Below are positions 10,501-19,577 of a stretch of DNA of 64,000 nt, piece after piece. The DNA lies in contig NZ_CP119676.1 of NCBI RefSeq assembly GCF_029318635.1, forward strand, positions 1,549,001 to 1,613,000, written 5' to 3'. A model generated the notes under the pieces. The model did not search any database. It had not been told where the DNA came from and saw only the letters and a list, made by a program, of their open reading frames with translations. Each line of letters starts with the position of its first letter. Positions within the stretch are counted from its first letter, which is position 1. The position numbers and the translations under genes are program-made. Origin of the DNA: Varunaivibrio sulfuroxidans. GTDB lineage: Bacteria; Pseudomonadota; Alphaproteobacteria; Rhodospirillales; Magnetovibrionaceae.

Positions 10501-11090
10501 TTCCGACCCGCCCCGACGATATCGAGCCGCCCGTGTCGGGACCCTTCGCGGGAGACGATATCGATCGGTACAAACGCGGCAAGATCATTCACCGTCTGCT
10601 CGAAATCCTCCCCACACTGCCGCGACGCCGACGCCCCGCGGCGGCGGCGCGCTATCTTGACGCGCCCCTGTACGCTCTCGGCGGCGGCGAACGCGACGCC
10701 ATTATTGACGAAACCCTGGGGATATTGGACGACCCCAGGTTCGCCTTCGTGTTCGGGCCGGGCAGTATGGCCGAGGTCGCTCTTTCCGGCGTCGTGGGAG
10801 GGCGCGTCCTATCGGCCCGGGTCGATCGCCTCTTGGTCCGTGAAGACGCCGTGTGGGTGGTCGATTATAAAACCAACCGTCCGCCCCCTAAAAAAACGGC
10901 GGACACCCCGCCCGCCTACCTGCGACAAATGGCGGCCTATCGCGCCTGCCTGAAAACCATTTTTCCGGGAAAAACCGTTCATTGCCTGCTGTTATGGACC
11001 CACGGTCCTTTTTTAAGCCTTTTGGACGAAAACCTCACCGCCCCCTATGCGCCCACCGGCGCGCTTGACGGAATTCCCCCCCCGGCATAA
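7581..11090 (+). CDS. addA: Double-strand break repair helicase-nuclease AddA
   Basis: AddA is a UvrD-like superfamily 1 helicase with a C-terminal nuclease, 1169 residues from the ATG at 7581. Walker A ANAGTGKTRV is at residues 31-40. Motif II reads ILVDESQDTS, a later helicase motif reads VHGAKGLEAP, and the last reads LLYVAMTRARDRLY. The nuclease site VVDYKTNRPP is near residue 1092. I preferred 7581 over the upstream in-frame start at 7554 because it gives the ATGA overlap with addB and leaves the normal distance to Walker A. It acts with AddB in recombinational repair. Confidence 0.93.
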   Translation: MNTPSSSVNADSTTQAQRAAADPEKSVWVSANAGTGKTRVLIDRITRLLLDGTRPQAILCLTFTKTAAAEMAQRLNARLGTWAMMGDGLLKRTLTALLGRPPEAPQVTRARRLFADILDTPGGLQIRTLHSFCESLLGRFPIEAGVAPHFSVIDERTQGELLNEARDRLLARAFENPDGAQAAAVALIGALTDEGGFAKTIGELAQNRARLHRMIRIHGSLDALKAYVAQALGVSADDREEDVLRAALGDAALGREGLERACAALDHGTAGSQKKAAEIRAFLDNDAIRRAADFDTAYRPLFLTAKDQPLAAKNLITNGARAFDPDAEAILRAEQNRLVALIETLQACRVRDATVALLTVAGALIDHFDALKQRHALLDYDDLIDRARDLLARDGGASWVHYKLDEGLQHILVDESQDTSPAQWEIVRALADEFFSGRGAHEDDPPARRTIFAVGDEKQSIYSFQGAEPVEFARMQAYFARRARESARPFETIPLKLSFRSTRAVLSLVDEVFARPEARDGLSFAGLAVEHAAHRADAPGLVELWPVLRPEDVPESDPWDAPIDRPDSRSPEVRLAERIAKTIDGWLQKGETLEATGEAIRPGDILILLRKRTGGFISAMVRALKNKAIAVAGTDRMVLGRQIAVMDLLALARFAVLCDDDLNLAALLKSPLIGLDEATLFDLAHRRTGSLWAALGEKRRARAEFERAHDKLTAILARADFTAPYEFFASVLSAGGLKALLQRLGPDAEDPIDEFLSLALEFERTHVPSLQGFLNWFDKGESIIKRDMETVADEVRIMTVHGAKGLEAPIVFLPDTCASPDGRNDSTVLWRHEPEGDLPPVVLWSANAQMRPALCQTLIAANKRAREQEYRRLLYVAMTRARDRLYVCGWEGARARPDSCWYELVAPVMRTLGEKVSGQDDGEGDGAVWRYHTPGGGPAQKESPEKTASRLSPALPSWARERPEGEPTPPRPLIPTRPDDIEPPVSGPFAGDDIDRYKRGKIIHRLLEILPTLPRRRRPAAAARYLDAPLYALGGGERDAIIDETLGILDDPRFAFVFGPGSMAEVALSGVVGGRVLSARVDRLLVREDAVWVVDYKTNRPPPKKTADTPPAYLRQMAAYRACLKTIFPGKTVHCLLLWTHGPFLSLLDENLTAPYAPTGALDGIPPPA

Positions 11091-11297
11091 ATTCATCGAC
11101 AGGGGTTTCGCGATAAAGACAGCAAGACCGACGCGGCGCCGTCCGCGCGGAGGATGCGCCGGATTTACGCTACGCGCAGGCATCCCGCGCCCCCCTGACG
11201 GGACCCGACGGCAATAGGAATTCCCGACCCATCCGGCGACCGGCCCGCCATACCGGCGGGCGGCGCGCCGGAGCGATGAAATGATAAGGATACGTAT

Positions 11298-11615
11298 ATG
11301 GCCAAGAACATCACCGACGCCTCTTTCGACGCCGATGTGACCCACGCGCAAACCCCGGTCCTGATTGATTTTTGGGCGGAATGGTGCGGTCCTTGTAAAC
11401 AGATCGCCCCGGCGCTGGAGGAAATCGGTCGGGAACTCGGCGATAAAATCGTCATCGCGAAATTGAATATCGACGAGAACCCAATGACGCCGACAAAGTT
11501 CGGCGTGCGCGGGATCCCGACCTTGATGATTTTCAAGAACGGCGAAGTCGCCAGTCAGAAAATCGGCGCCATGCCGAAGGGAAAGCTGATGGAGTGGATT
11601 AACTCCGTCGTTTAG
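11298..11615 (+). CDS. trxA: Thioredoxin 1
   Basis: This is a 105-residue cytoplasmic disulfide reductant with the canonical active site WCGPC at residues 29-33, preceded by LIDFWAE. The cis-proline loop reads GIPTLMIFKNGE. An AAGGA ribosome site precedes the ATG. The gene lies 207 bp after addA, a neighbour pairing common in alphaproteobacteria, and is followed by strong GC-rich inverted repeats. Confidence 0.96.
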   Translation: MAKNITDASFDADVTHAQTPVLIDFWAEWCGPCKQIAPALEEIGRELGDKIVIAKLNIDENPMTPTKFGVRGIPTLMIFKNGEVASQKIGAMPKGKLMEWINSVV

Positions 11616-11689
11616 CCCCGATGACCTTCTTCCGGCGTGCGCCTTCCGGCTTCCGACGTATGCCTTCCGGCGGGGCCTCCAGAGAATTC

Positions 11690-11744
11690 CCGGCCTAGGG
11701 CCGGCCTGCAGGGAAAGCGCCGACGGCGCGGGGTCCCTGCAGGC
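11690..11744 (+). terminator. GC-rich double inverted repeat between convergent trxA and the PAP2 phosphatase gene
   Basis: An 11-bp perfect inverted repeat (GCCTGCAGGGA at 11704-11714, TCCCTGCAGGC at 11734-11744) encloses a smaller GCGCC/GGCGC hairpin and is preceded by CCGGCC/GGCCGG around 11690-11704. There is no T run, so it is not a textbook intrinsic terminator. It sits where trxA transcription meets the oppositely directed phosphatase gene and probably ends or stabilises both transcripts. Confidence 0.5.
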
Positions 11745-11770
11745 ATGGTCGCGGCGGCGTGGTGGCGGGG

Positions 11771-12370
11771 TTATTTTTTTCCGGTCTTGGCGAAGCGCGA
11801 AACCAGCGCGCGGTGCACCCGTTCCACCCGCGCGAAGAAAATGCCGTCCAGATGTCCCGCCAAGGTCGCCGACAATAGCGCCACCGACAGCGAAATCACC
11901 GCCGACCCCGCCATGTCGAGGGGAAAATGAACCCCCAGGTACACCCTGGCCCAAGCGGTGGCGACACCGACACCGATCAGTACCCACGCCAAGCGAGGCA
12001 TTCCCCTAGACGCCAGAAGGCCAAACCCCAGGGAAAGCAAAAAGGTGACATGGTCGCTGGGAAACGAGGTTTCCAGGCGATGGGCCAGCAAGGTGCGCCC
12101 GATCCCCAACTCGAAGGGACGGGGAGCGTACATCGTGGATGCGAAAATGAAATTTATCGCCAAACCCGCGAGCGTGGCCACCCCGGCGACCATCAAGGCG
12201 CGGCGCTCCGCCGCGCCATGGCGAAACCAAACGAGCAACAGCAGGACAATCACGACCTCGGGCGAAGAGGAGGCGATGACTCTGGCGATGTTGACGATGA
12301 TGGGGCTGGCGTCGGGGTCGGCGTTGATGGCGTGAAATAGTGCTACATTGAGGGGAAAGTGTGTTTCCAT
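11771..12370 (-). CDS. PAP2-family phosphatase, probable undecaprenyl-diphosphatase (BcrC-like)
   Basis: A 199-residue integral membrane protein with about five hydrophobic helices. The PAP2 signature is complete in order: YAPRPFE, then SFPSDHVTF, then RVYLGVHFPLDMAG, supplying the catalytic histidines and phosphate-binding arginines. BcrC/YbjG-type members recycle undecaprenyl diphosphate at the outer face of the inner membrane. I use the ATG at 12370 because AGGA sits at proper spacing upstream; the 12-residue longer version lacks this. A second, unrelated undecaprenyl-diphosphatase (uppP) lies at 43389. The substrate is inferred from family and could be another lipid phosphate. Confidence 0.78.
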   Translation of the reverse strand: METHFPLNVALFHAINADPDASPIIVNIARVIASSSPEVVIVLLLLVWFRHGAAERRALMVAGVATLAGLAINFIFASTMYAPRPFELGIGRTLLAHRLETSFPSDHVTFLLSLGFGLLASRGMPRLAWVLIGVGVATAWARVYLGVHFPLDMAGSAVISLSVALLSATLAGHLDGIFFARVERVHRALVSRFAKTGKK

Positions 12371-12468
12371 GGTCCTGCTTTCGCTTAAAAGGCGTTTTGA
12401 AGCCACCGTCGGCGCGGCGCGGCGAAGGCTGAAATAAAGGTCGCCCGCAAAAAGGGCGATATGAAGGC

Positions 12469-13839
12469 TTAGGCGTTGTCCTTAAGGACGTGACCGGCCA
12501 GATAAAGCGAGCCGGCGATCAAGATACGTCCCGGACGCGATCCGTTGGCGACAATGTCGCGTATTGCTTGGGCGACGTCGGCGGCGGGGGCGGCGTCCAT
12601 GCGCCATCCGGCGGCGGCGGCGGCGGCTTCCTCGGCGCTGAGCGAGGCGTCCTCTCCGGGGATGGCGACGGCGCGCAACAGCTCGACGCGCCCCTCCAGA
12701 GGCTTGAGAAAATCGAGCGGTTTTTTGCTCCGCAACATGGCGAACACCAGATACAGCGGCTTATCGCGCCAAGCGCGGGCTTGCGCCGCGATCGCTTTGG
12801 CGGCGGACGGATTATGCCCACCGTCGAGCCATAGTTCCCAACCCCCGTCTTGCCCGGCTTCGTCCGCGCCGTCGCCCTCGCCGTCATCCGGCAAAAGATC
12901 GAACAAGGGGCCGTTTTTCAAAGGCTGCATCCGTCCCGGCCAGGACACGGTTTTAAGTCCCATCGCGATCGCGCTGTCGGGGACATCGAAACCCAGATCG
13001 AGTCCGTTCAACACCTGGATGGCGGCGACCGCCGCCCCGGCGTTTTTCACCTGATGACCGCCGACCAACCCCGGCATCGGAAAAATCCGCTTTTCACTGA
13101 CCCCGTCGCCTCGATTCCCCGCCGGCCCCAGGCGGCGAAAGGCGAACCCCTCGGGGGCGCGGGCGCGGCCCTGAAGGACGACGTCCCAATCCAGGGCCTC
13201 GCCATATAGCGGGGCGTCGATGTCGCGGGCGCGCTCCTGCATCAGGCGCTGGACGTTGCGCGTTTGCGCGCACAGCACGCAGGGCACGCCGGGTTTCATG
13301 ATCGCCGCCTTTTCCCCGGCGATATCCTGGATGTCGTCGCCGAGATATTGCTGATGGTCCTCGCTGACCGGTGTGATGACGGTCAACGCCGGTTTGTCGA
13401 TCACATTGGTGGCGTCGAGACGCCCCCCCAGGCCAGTTTCCAGCAAGACGACGTCGGCGGGCGTGCGCGAGAAGGCAAGAAACGCCGCCGCCGTGGTGAT
13501 TTCGAAAAAGGTGATCGGATCGCCCGCGTTGACCCGTTCGCATTCCTCCAAAACCGCGATCAGGTCGGCGTCGGAAATTTCCCGTCCCGCGACGCGGATG
13601 CGTTCGTTAAAACGCACCAGATGCGGCGAGGTATAGACGTGGACCCGCTTTCCCGCCGCCTCCAACATCGCGCGCAGGTAGGCGATGATCGACCCCTTGG
13701 CGTTGGTGCCGGCGACGTGGATCACCGGCGGCAGGGATCGTTCGGGATGGCCCAGGCGGGCGAGCAGGGTTTCGATCCGGCCCAGGCTAAGGTCGATCAC
13801 CTTGGGGTGCAGCATGTGCAAACGCTTGAGAATATCCAT
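12469..13839 (-). CDS. folC: Bifunctional folylpolyglutamate synthase/dihydrofolate synthase
   Basis: A Mur-ligase-like ATP enzyme that adds glutamate to dihydropteroate and to folates. The ATP loop reads HVAGTNAKGS, followed by YTSPHLVRFNERIRV, then TVITPVSEDH and LDGGHNPSAA, which are family marks. The ATG at 13839 starts MDILKRLHMLHPK, the normal N-terminus; an in-frame TTG at 13887 would add 16 residues. The resulting length is 456 residues. It lies 63 bp downstream of accD on the same strand, the arrangement usual across proteobacteria, and is probably co-transcribed with it. Confidence 0.92.
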   Translation of the reverse strand: MDILKRLHMLHPKVIDLSLGRIETLLARLGHPERSLPPVIHVAGTNAKGSIIAYLRAMLEAAGKRVHVYTSPHLVRFNERIRVAGREISDADLIAVLEECERVNAGDPITFFEITTAAAFLAFSRTPADVVLLETGLGGRLDATNVIDKPALTVITPVSEDHQQYLGDDIQDIAGEKAAIMKPGVPCVLCAQTRNVQRLMQERARDIDAPLYGEALDWDVVLQGRARAPEGFAFRRLGPAGNRGDGVSEKRIFPMPGLVGGHQVKNAGAAVAAIQVLNGLDLGFDVPDSAIAMGLKTVSWPGRMQPLKNGPLFDLLPDDGEGDGADEAGQDGGWELWLDGGHNPSAAKAIAAQARAWRDKPLYLVFAMLRSKKPLDFLKPLEGRVELLRAVAIPGEDASLSAEEAAAAAAGWRMDAAPAADVAQAIRDIVANGSRPGRILIAGSLYLAGHVLKDNA

Positions 13840-13902
13840 GACGCGGTATCCAGGGGCCAAGGCCCGCCAAGGGAAGGGGGAAATCAAGACGGAAAGACGA
13901 GG

Positions 13903-14796
13903 TTATGCGCCGCCTTTTTCGAGGGCGAGCACGTTGCCCATTGGGGCCGGATTGCGCAGGATCGATATCACCCGCACCAAGGTGTCGCGCAATTCGGCGC
14001 GCGGCGTCACCATATCGACCATGCCGTGCTCGTACAAATATTCCGCGCGCTGAAAGCCTTCCGGCAGTTTTTCGCGGATCGTCTGTTCGATCACCCGCGC
14101 CCCGGCGAAACCGATTTGGCTGCCCGGTTCGGCGATGTGGATATCGCCCAGCATGGCGAACGAGGCCAACACCCCGCCGGTGGTGGGATCGCTGAGGAGC
14201 ACGATGTAGGGCAGCCCGGCTTCCTTGACTTCTTCGATGGCGATGGTGGTGCGCGCCATCTGCATCAACGACAAAATGCCTTCTTGCATGCGCGCGCCGC
14301 CCGACGCGGGCACGATAATCAAGGTCGCGTCCTGAAGCACCGCCAAGCGCGCCGCAGTGACGATCCCCTCGCCGACCGCCGCGCTCATCGAGCCGCCCAT
14401 GAAGGCGAAATTAAACGCCGCGATGACCACGTTATTGCCGCCCATCTTGCCGTGGGCGACGATCAACGCCTCGTCCTCGCCGGTCTTGGCGCGCGCGTCG
14501 CGCAGGCGATCGCTGTATTTTTTAAGATCACGGAATTTCAAGGGGTCGTTGAGCGGGGCCTTGTACTCGGCCTCGTCATAGGCGCCGTCGTCGAACAACA
14601 GTTCCAGGCGGCGACGCACGCCGATCCTCAAATGATGACCGCAATGTTGGCAGACGTGCAGGTTCGCCTCCAGATCGCGATGAAAGATCATCTGCTGACA
14701 CGCCGGACATTGGCGCCACAGGTTGTCGGGAATTTCTTTTTGTCCGCCGACCAGCTCTTTGAGCTTGGGTCGGACGAAATTGATAAGCCAGTTCAT
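13903..14796 (-). CDS. accD: Acetyl-CoA carboxylase carboxyltransferase subunit beta
   Basis: AccD is the 297-residue beta half of the carboxyltransferase that makes malonyl-CoA for fatty-acid synthesis. An N-terminal four-cysteine zinc ribbon (CPAC at about residues 30-33 and CQHC at about 49-52) is followed by the crotonase-fold core with PASGGARMQEG and LSDPTTGGVLASFA. It belongs to the trpFBA-accD-folC run, all on the minus strand, with a 40-bp gap after trpA. Confidence 0.96.
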   Translation of the reverse strand: MNWLINFVRPKLKELVGGQKEIPDNLWRQCPACQQMIFHRDLEANLHVCQHCGHHLRIGVRRRLELLFDDGAYDEAEYKAPLNDPLKFRDLKKYSDRLRDARAKTGEDEALIVAHGKMGGNNVVIAAFNFAFMGGSMSAAVGEGIVTAARLAVLQDATLIIVPASGGARMQEGILSLMQMARTTIAIEEVKEAGLPYIVLLSDPTTGGVLASFAMLGDIHIAEPGSQIGFAGARVIEQTIREKLPEGFQRAEYLYEHGMVDMVTPRAELRDTLVRVISILRNPAPMGNVLALEKGGA

Positions 14797-14836
14797 GCCT
14801 GCCGTTCCTTAGAAACCATTAATTCGCCACGCGCCA

Positions 14837-15691
14837 TCAGCCACGCGCGCCACGCACGGCGCGCGCCAGTTCGCCGACGAACCCGAGCACCGCGTCCACC
14901 AAGCCGGACCGCGCCCGCCCGGCGTCGTCAAGCCCGTCCGCGATCCGTTTTACAATCGCCGAACCGACCACGACCCCATCGGCGTCCAAGGCGATTTCGC
15001 GCGCCGCCTCGGGGGTGTTGATGCCGAAACCGACCGCCACCGGCAATGGGCTATGGCGGCGAATACGCGCCAGCGCGGCGGCGACATCGGCGCTTTTGGC
15101 CGAACGGGTGCCGGTAATCCCGGCGATCGACACATAATAGACGAAACCCGATGCGTTCTCCAACACCCGCGTCAGGCGGACGTCGTCGGAGGTCGGCGTG
15201 GTCAGATAAATGAAATTGATCCCGGCGTTAAGCGCGGGCAGGCACAGCTCGCCCTCTTCTTCGGGCGGCAGATCGACGATGATCAGGCCATCGACCCCGG
15301 CGGCCTTGGCGGCGGCCAAAAAACGATCGACGCCGTAGTGATGGATCGGATTGTAATAGCCCATTAGGACGATCGGCGTGTCGGCGTCTTCGGCGCGGAA
15401 CGCCCCAACCATCGCCAACGTTTTTTCCAGGGTCTGCCCACCGGCCAGGGCGCGTTGGGAACTGAACTGGATCGCCGGGCCGTCGGCCATCGGGTCGGAA
15501 AACGGCATACCCAGTTCGATCACGTCGGCGCCCGCCCGGGGCAGGCCCTTCAACAGCACCACCGCGGTGTCGAAATCGGGATCCCCGGCGGTGATAAAGG
15601 TAACCAGCGCGGCGCGGCCCTCGGCGCGCAAGGCGTCGAAGCGCCGCCCGATGCGGGTGGTGACGTTCCGGGCGTCGGGGTATGCGCTCAT
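14837..15691 (-). CDS. trpA: Tryptophan synthase alpha subunit
   Basis: The alpha subunit cleaves indole-3-glycerol phosphate to indole and glyceraldehyde-3-phosphate. The catalytic glutamate is in [16 protein letters not shown] and the catalytic aspartate in IIVDLPPEE; the phosphate-binding GFGINTPE and GVVVGSAIV follow. The length of 284 residues is slightly longer than the bacterial norm because of a C-terminal tail. Its start overlaps the trpB stop by 4 bp, so the two subunits are translationally coupled. Confidence 0.96.
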   Translation of the reverse strand: MSAYPDARNVTTRIGRRFDALRAEGRAALVTFITAGDPDFDTAVVLLKGLPRAGADVIELGMPFSDPMADGPAIQFSSQRALAGGQTLEKTLAMVGAFRAEDADTPIVLMGYYNPIHHYGVDRFLAAAKAAGVDGLIIVDLPPEEEGELCLPALNAGINFIYLTTPTSDDVRLTRVLENASGFVYYVSIAGITGTRSAKSADVAAALARIRRHSPLPVAVGFGINTPEAAREIALDADGVVVGSAIVKRIADGLDDAGRARSGLVDAVLGFVGELARAVRGARG

Positions 15692-16899
15692 GGCCGCGCC
15701 TCCATTTGCGCGGCAAGGGTGGCGATGTCCTTATCGCCGCGCCCCGACAGGTTCATCACCATGACATGATCGCCTCCCAAGCCCGGCGCGGTCTTGCAGG
15801 CATGGGCGATGGCGTGAGACGATTCCAGGGCCGGAATGATGCCCTCCAGGCGGGTGCACAGTTGGAACGCCGCGACCGCCTCGCGGTCGGTGACCGAGAC
15901 GTAGGAAACCCGGCCACTGTCATGAAGCCAGGCGTGCTCGGGGCCGATACCGGGATAGTCCAGTCCGGCGGAAATGGAATGAGCCTCGGTGATCTGGCCG
16001 TCGTCGTCCTGCAGCAGGTAGGTGCGGTTGCCGTGCAAAACCCCCGGCGCGCCGGCGCTGAGCGAGGCCGCGTGCTTGCCGGTTTCGACCCCTTCGCCCG
16101 CCGCCTCGACGGCGACGATGTCCACGTCGGCGTCGTCCAGGAACGGGTAGAACAACCCCATCGCATTGGAGCCGCCGCCGATGCACGCCAGCAGGCTGTC
16201 GGGCAGGCGGCCTTCGGCCGCGATGATCTGGTCGCGGACTTCCTCGCCGATCACGGACTGAAAGTCGCGCACCATTTCGGGGAACGGATGGGGCCCGGCG
16301 ACGGTGCCGATCAGATAATAGGTATCCTCCACGCGCGCCACCCAGTCGCGCATCGCCTCGTTCATGGCGTCCTTCAGCGAACACGACCCGGCGGTCACCG
16401 GTACGACCTCGGCCCCCAGCATTTTCATGCGGAACACGTTGGGAGCCTGACGGTCGATATCCTTAGCCCCCATGTAAATGGTGCACGACAGGCCGAACAG
16501 CGCGCACACCGTCGCCGTGGCGACGCCGTGCTGGCCGGCGCCGGTTTCGGCGATGATGCGCTTTTTGCCCATCCGCCGGGCGAGCAGGATTTGCCCAATG
16601 CAGTTGTTGATCTTATGCGCGCCGGTATGGTTGAGATCCTCGCGCTTGAAATAAATTTTCGCCCCACCCAGATGATCGCTCAGGCGCTGAGCGAAATAAA
16701 GCGGGCTCGGCCGCCCCACGTACTGGGAAAAATAATAGGTCATCTCGCGGACGAATTCGGGATCGTTCTGGGCCGCCCGATAGGATTTTTCGACGTCCAG
16801 GATCAGCGGCATCAGGGTCTCGGCGACATAACGTCCGCCGTAAATGCCGAAGTGGCCGTCCGCGTCGGGGCCGGCACGGTAGGTGTTTAACGATGTCAT
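15688..16899 (-). CDS. trpB: Tryptophan synthase beta subunit
   Basis: The PLP enzyme that joins indole and serine to form tryptophan, 403 residues. The PLP lysine is in [11 protein letters not shown] and the cofactor phosphate is held by [18 protein letters not shown] and [11 protein letters not shown] are further family marks. It starts at the ATG at 16899, about 160 bp after the end of trpF, and overlaps trpA by ATGA. It is the middle gene of the trpF-trpB-trpA unit. Confidence 0.96.
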   Translation of the reverse strand: MTSLNTYRAGPDADGHFGIYGGRYVAETLMPLILDVEKSYRAAQNDPEFVREMTYYFSQYVGRPSPLYFAQRLSDHLGGAKIYFKREDLNHTGAHKINNCIGQILLARRMGKKRIIAETGAGQHGVATATVCALFGLSCTIYMGAKDIDRQAPNVFRMKMLGAEVVPVTAGSCSLKDAMNEAMRDWVARVEDTYYLIGTVAGPHPFPEMVRDFQSVIGEEVRDQIIAAEGRLPDSLLACIGGGSNAMGLFYPFLDDADVDIVAVEAAGEGVETGKHAASLSAGAPGVLHGNRTYLLQDDDGQITEAHSISAGLDYPGIGPEHAWLHDSGRVSYVSVTDREAVAAFQLCTRLEGIIPALESSHAIAHACKTAPGLGGDHVMVMNLSGRGDKDIATLAAQMEARP

Positions 16900-17057
16900 G
16901 AAACGGTCGCGATCATTTTCTTGTGGGTCTTTTCATAAGTCGAGCTCGGGGTGATAACGCAAGGCGCGTGGCGGGAGTAAACCATAACCGCACGGCCAAG
17001 GGAAGGCCGCAGCATCGGGGCCGGGGCCGAACAAAAGGGACCCCGCGCGGCGCGCCC

Positions 17058-17699
17058 CTAAAGCGCCGCCGCCAGACGCAAAAATTCCTTGATTTTCCGC
17101 GGGCTTTTTTCGCCCGGCGCATCCTCCACCCCGGAAGATACATCCACCGCCTGAGCCCCGCTGGCGCATACCGCCTGGACCAGATTGCCGGCATGAAGTC
17201 CCCCCGCCAGCATCCACGGTTTCAGCCAAACCCGCCCGGACAGTATCGTCCAATCGAAGGGTTGGGCGTTGCCGCCGGGCAGCGTTGCGCCGGGCGGCGG
17301 TTTGGCGTCGAACAACAGACGGTCCGCCACCTGTTCATACCCGCCCGCATTGATCACATCGCCTTCATCGCCGATCGCCACCGCCTTTATCACGCCAATG
17401 CCGGTCATGGCCTTGACCGCCGCCACCCGTTCGGGGGTTTCCTTACCGTGCAATTGCCATAAATCGATCGGCAATTCATGGCGCAGGGCCTTCAAGACGT
17501 CATCGTCGGGATCGACCACCAACGCCACCTTCAACACCTCCGGGGGGACCAGAGCCATCAAATCGCGGGCCTCGGCGACGGTGACGGCGCGCGGCGAGCG
17601 GGGCACGAAGACGAAACCCAGCATTTTCGCCCCGCCCATGGTCGCGGCGGCGACGGCGTCCGGGTGCTTCACCCCGCAGATTTTAACTTCGAGGGCCAT
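17058..17699 (-). CDS. trpF: Phosphoribosylanthranilate isomerase
   Basis: TrpF isomerises phosphoribosylanthranilate in the tryptophan pathway. The N-terminal VKICGVKHPDAV contains the catalytic cysteine, and LLFDAKPPPG contains the catalytic aspartate near residue 129. MLAGGLHAGN and VDVSSGVEDAPG form the phosphate-binding end of the barrel. The 213-residue length is normal. It is the first trp gene of this minus-strand block; trpE, trpD and trpC are not in the window. Confidence 0.95.
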   Translation of the reverse strand: MALEVKICGVKHPDAVAAATMGGAKMLGFVFVPRSPRAVTVAEARDLMALVPPEVLKVALVVDPDDDVLKALRHELPIDLWQLHGKETPERVAAVKAMTGIGVIKAVAIGDEGDVINAGGYEQVADRLLFDAKPPPGATLPGGNAQPFDWTILSGRVWLKPWMLAGGLHAGNLVQAVCASGAQAVDVSSGVEDAPGEKSPRKIKEFLRLAAAL

Positions 17700-17747
17700 G
17701 ACCGCGCCTTTCCGTTTTTATGCCGCCGTCTTTTTCATGTCTCATCC

Positions 17748-18644
17748 TTAGGCTTCGCTTGGCGCCGGTTCGGAAATTTCCCCGCCCAACCGCCGGTACG
17801 CCAGCGAGAACATGAAGGCGAACAAAATCGTCACGATCACATTACCCAAGGCAAAGGCGATGGCGAGCACGGCGGAGCCGCCGTAAAAACCGTAAATATA
17901 GCCGCCCAGAATTTCCGGCCCAATCAAAACCAAGCCGATAATCAATGTAATCATCATCCAGGCCCCGGTGAGACGCCAGGGGGCGGGGCGTCCGAGACGC
18001 CAGGCCCGTTTCAAGCGGGAAAAAAGCCCCGCCCCCGCATCGACCGCGATCGCGGGGACCACCAACGATAGACGCACGAAGGCCATATACGTGAATATGA
18101 ACGCCCCGATAAAAAAGAGACCCACCGCCATCCCCAACAGGGGGCTGACGTGTGCGTGGGATGGCGCGCCTCCAAGGGCTAACATGAGAAAAAGCATCAT
18201 CCCGAGATAGAACGGGGCAAAGGCCACGATGGCGATCAGCACGCCGTAGCCGATATAGCGAACCTCACGCCAACCGAAATCGAAGCCCAGCGCCGATTTC
18301 GGCATCGTGCGCAAAAGCAGCAGACGGTGGCACGCGATGGCGAGGCCGGAGGCTAAGATCGCGTTGACGAGCCAGCCGGAAACGGTGAAGGTTGTCGGCA
18401 GCCAGGATTCCCCGCCATGCACGCTCGCCTTGAAGACGCCGTTTCGCAGCATTTGCGTAATCATATAAAGTTGGACGAAGCCGAACAGCGCCCAGACCGC
18501 CGCCGGAACGGCGGCGATTTTGACCAGCGCGCGACGCCGGCGATAGATCTCGCCCAAGGTCTCGCCCACCAGCGCGAAGGCGCGGATCCGCGCCGGACCG
18601 ACATTCCCCGGACCGGATGGTGGCGTTTCGAGTGTGTCGTTCAT
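17748..18644 (-). CDS. Multi-pass membrane protein of unknown function
   Basis: A 298-residue protein with about six strongly hydrophobic segments separated by short basic loops. A soluble N-terminus of about 40 residues contains an Arg-rich YRRRRALVK stretch before the first helix. I chose the ATG at 18644, which has an AGGGGG ribosome site, over the upstream ATG at 18680. The layout (regularly spaced helices, basic loop RLKRAWRLGR) recalls the glycerophosphodiesterase-membrane-domain-like and DUF families found in alphaproteobacteria, but I recognise no catalytic motif. It lies between trpF and pyrF; its role is unknown. Confidence 0.7.
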   Translation of the reverse strand: MNDTLETPPSGPGNVGPARIRAFALVGETLGEIYRRRRALVKIAAVPAAVWALFGFVQLYMITQMLRNGVFKASVHGGESWLPTTFTVSGWLVNAILASGLAIACHRLLLLRTMPKSALGFDFGWREVRYIGYGVLIAIVAFAPFYLGMMLFLMLALGGAPSHAHVSPLLGMAVGLFFIGAFIFTYMAFVRLSLVVPAIAVDAGAGLFSRLKRAWRLGRPAPWRLTGAWMMITLIIGLVLIGPEILGGYIYGFYGGSAVLAIAFALGNVIVTILFAFMFSLAYRRLGGEISEPAPSEA

Positions 18645-18791
18645 AGTTCCCCCTACCTCATGACGGGGCCGCGCGTCCACGAGCCGCCCCGGTGGACCTC
18701 GGTGGATCCCGGTGGGCTATGTTACCTTTCGCGCGCGGTTAAACGCACGCAAAAACGGCTCTTTTAGAAAAAAATTGGGCCACGGCGTACA

Positions 18792-19508
18792 TTACGCGGC
18801 CAACTCCGCCGCGATGCGCGCCGCCGCCTGGGCAGGGTTGGGGGCGGCGGTGATCGGTCGCCCGATGACCAGATAGTCGGCGCCCATATCCAGCGCCTCG
18901 CGCGGCGTCACGATGCGTTTTTGATCGTCGCTGGCGGCCCATTCCGGGCGAATACCCGGCGTCACCAACGTGAAGTCGGACCCCAGGTGCTGGCGCAGGG
19001 CCGTGACCTCGCGCGCCGAGCAGACGACGCCGTCGAGCCCGCATGCCTGGGCCAACGCGGCCAGACGCAGGACCTGTTCCTCGGGCGTGGCCTCGATGCC
19101 GACGGCGCGCAAGTCGTCCGCGCCCAATGAGGTGAGGACCGTCACCGCGATCATCAGGGGACGGTTTTCCCCCGCCTCGGCGGCGGCGGCGGCGGCGGCG
19201 CGCATCATCGCCGCCCCACCCCCGGCGTGAACATTGACGATGGTGGGGCGCATCGCCAGCGATGCGCGCACCGCGCCCGCCACGGTGTTGGGAATATCAT
19301 GATATTTAAGATCGACAAACAGGCCATCGTGCCCACCGCGTACCCGGGACACGCCCTGAGGGCCGTGGGCGGTGAAAAACTCTTTACCGATTTTAATCCC
19401 ACCGACGCGTCCGCGCAGGCCCTGCGACAGATTTTCCGCACGTTCGATGTCGGTCGTGTCCAGGGCGACGAAAACGCGGTGCTCGGGCGGCAGAGGGTGG
19501 GGGGGCAT
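18792..19508 (-). CDS. pyrF: Orotidine 5'-phosphate decarboxylase
   Basis: The last enzyme of UMP synthesis, 238 residues. VFVALDTTD carries the first aspartate and GLFVDLKYHDIPNTV holds the catalytic Lys-Asp array (DxKxxDI). TPGIRPEW and GADYLVIGRPIT form the phosphate-binding end of the barrel. A notable alanine run (about residues 103-110, encoded by GCC repeats) lies in a surface helix. The neighbourhood (lapA upstream, trp genes downstream) is conserved in Rhodospirillales. Confidence 0.96.
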   Translation of the reverse strand: MPPHPLPPEHRVFVALDTTDIERAENLSQGLRGRVGGIKIGKEFFTAHGPQGVSRVRGGHDGLFVDLKYHDIPNTVAGAVRASLAMRPTIVNVHAGGGAAMMRAAAAAAAEAGENRPLMIAVTVLTSLGADDLRAVGIEATPEEQVLRLAALAQACGLDGVVCSAREVTALRQHLGSDFTLVTPGIRPEWAASDDQKRIVTPREALDMGADYLVIGRPITAAPNPAQAAARIAAELAA

Positions 19509-19577
19509 CGGGCGTTCTCCTTGGGCTGTCTCGTTAGGGAGGTGCCGTCAGGGGGAGGCGGCACACAAGTTATACCG

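Noticed and set aside
13264-15021. 585-codon plus-strand open frame
   Set aside because: Antisense to folC, accD and trpA, all of which have clear motifs.
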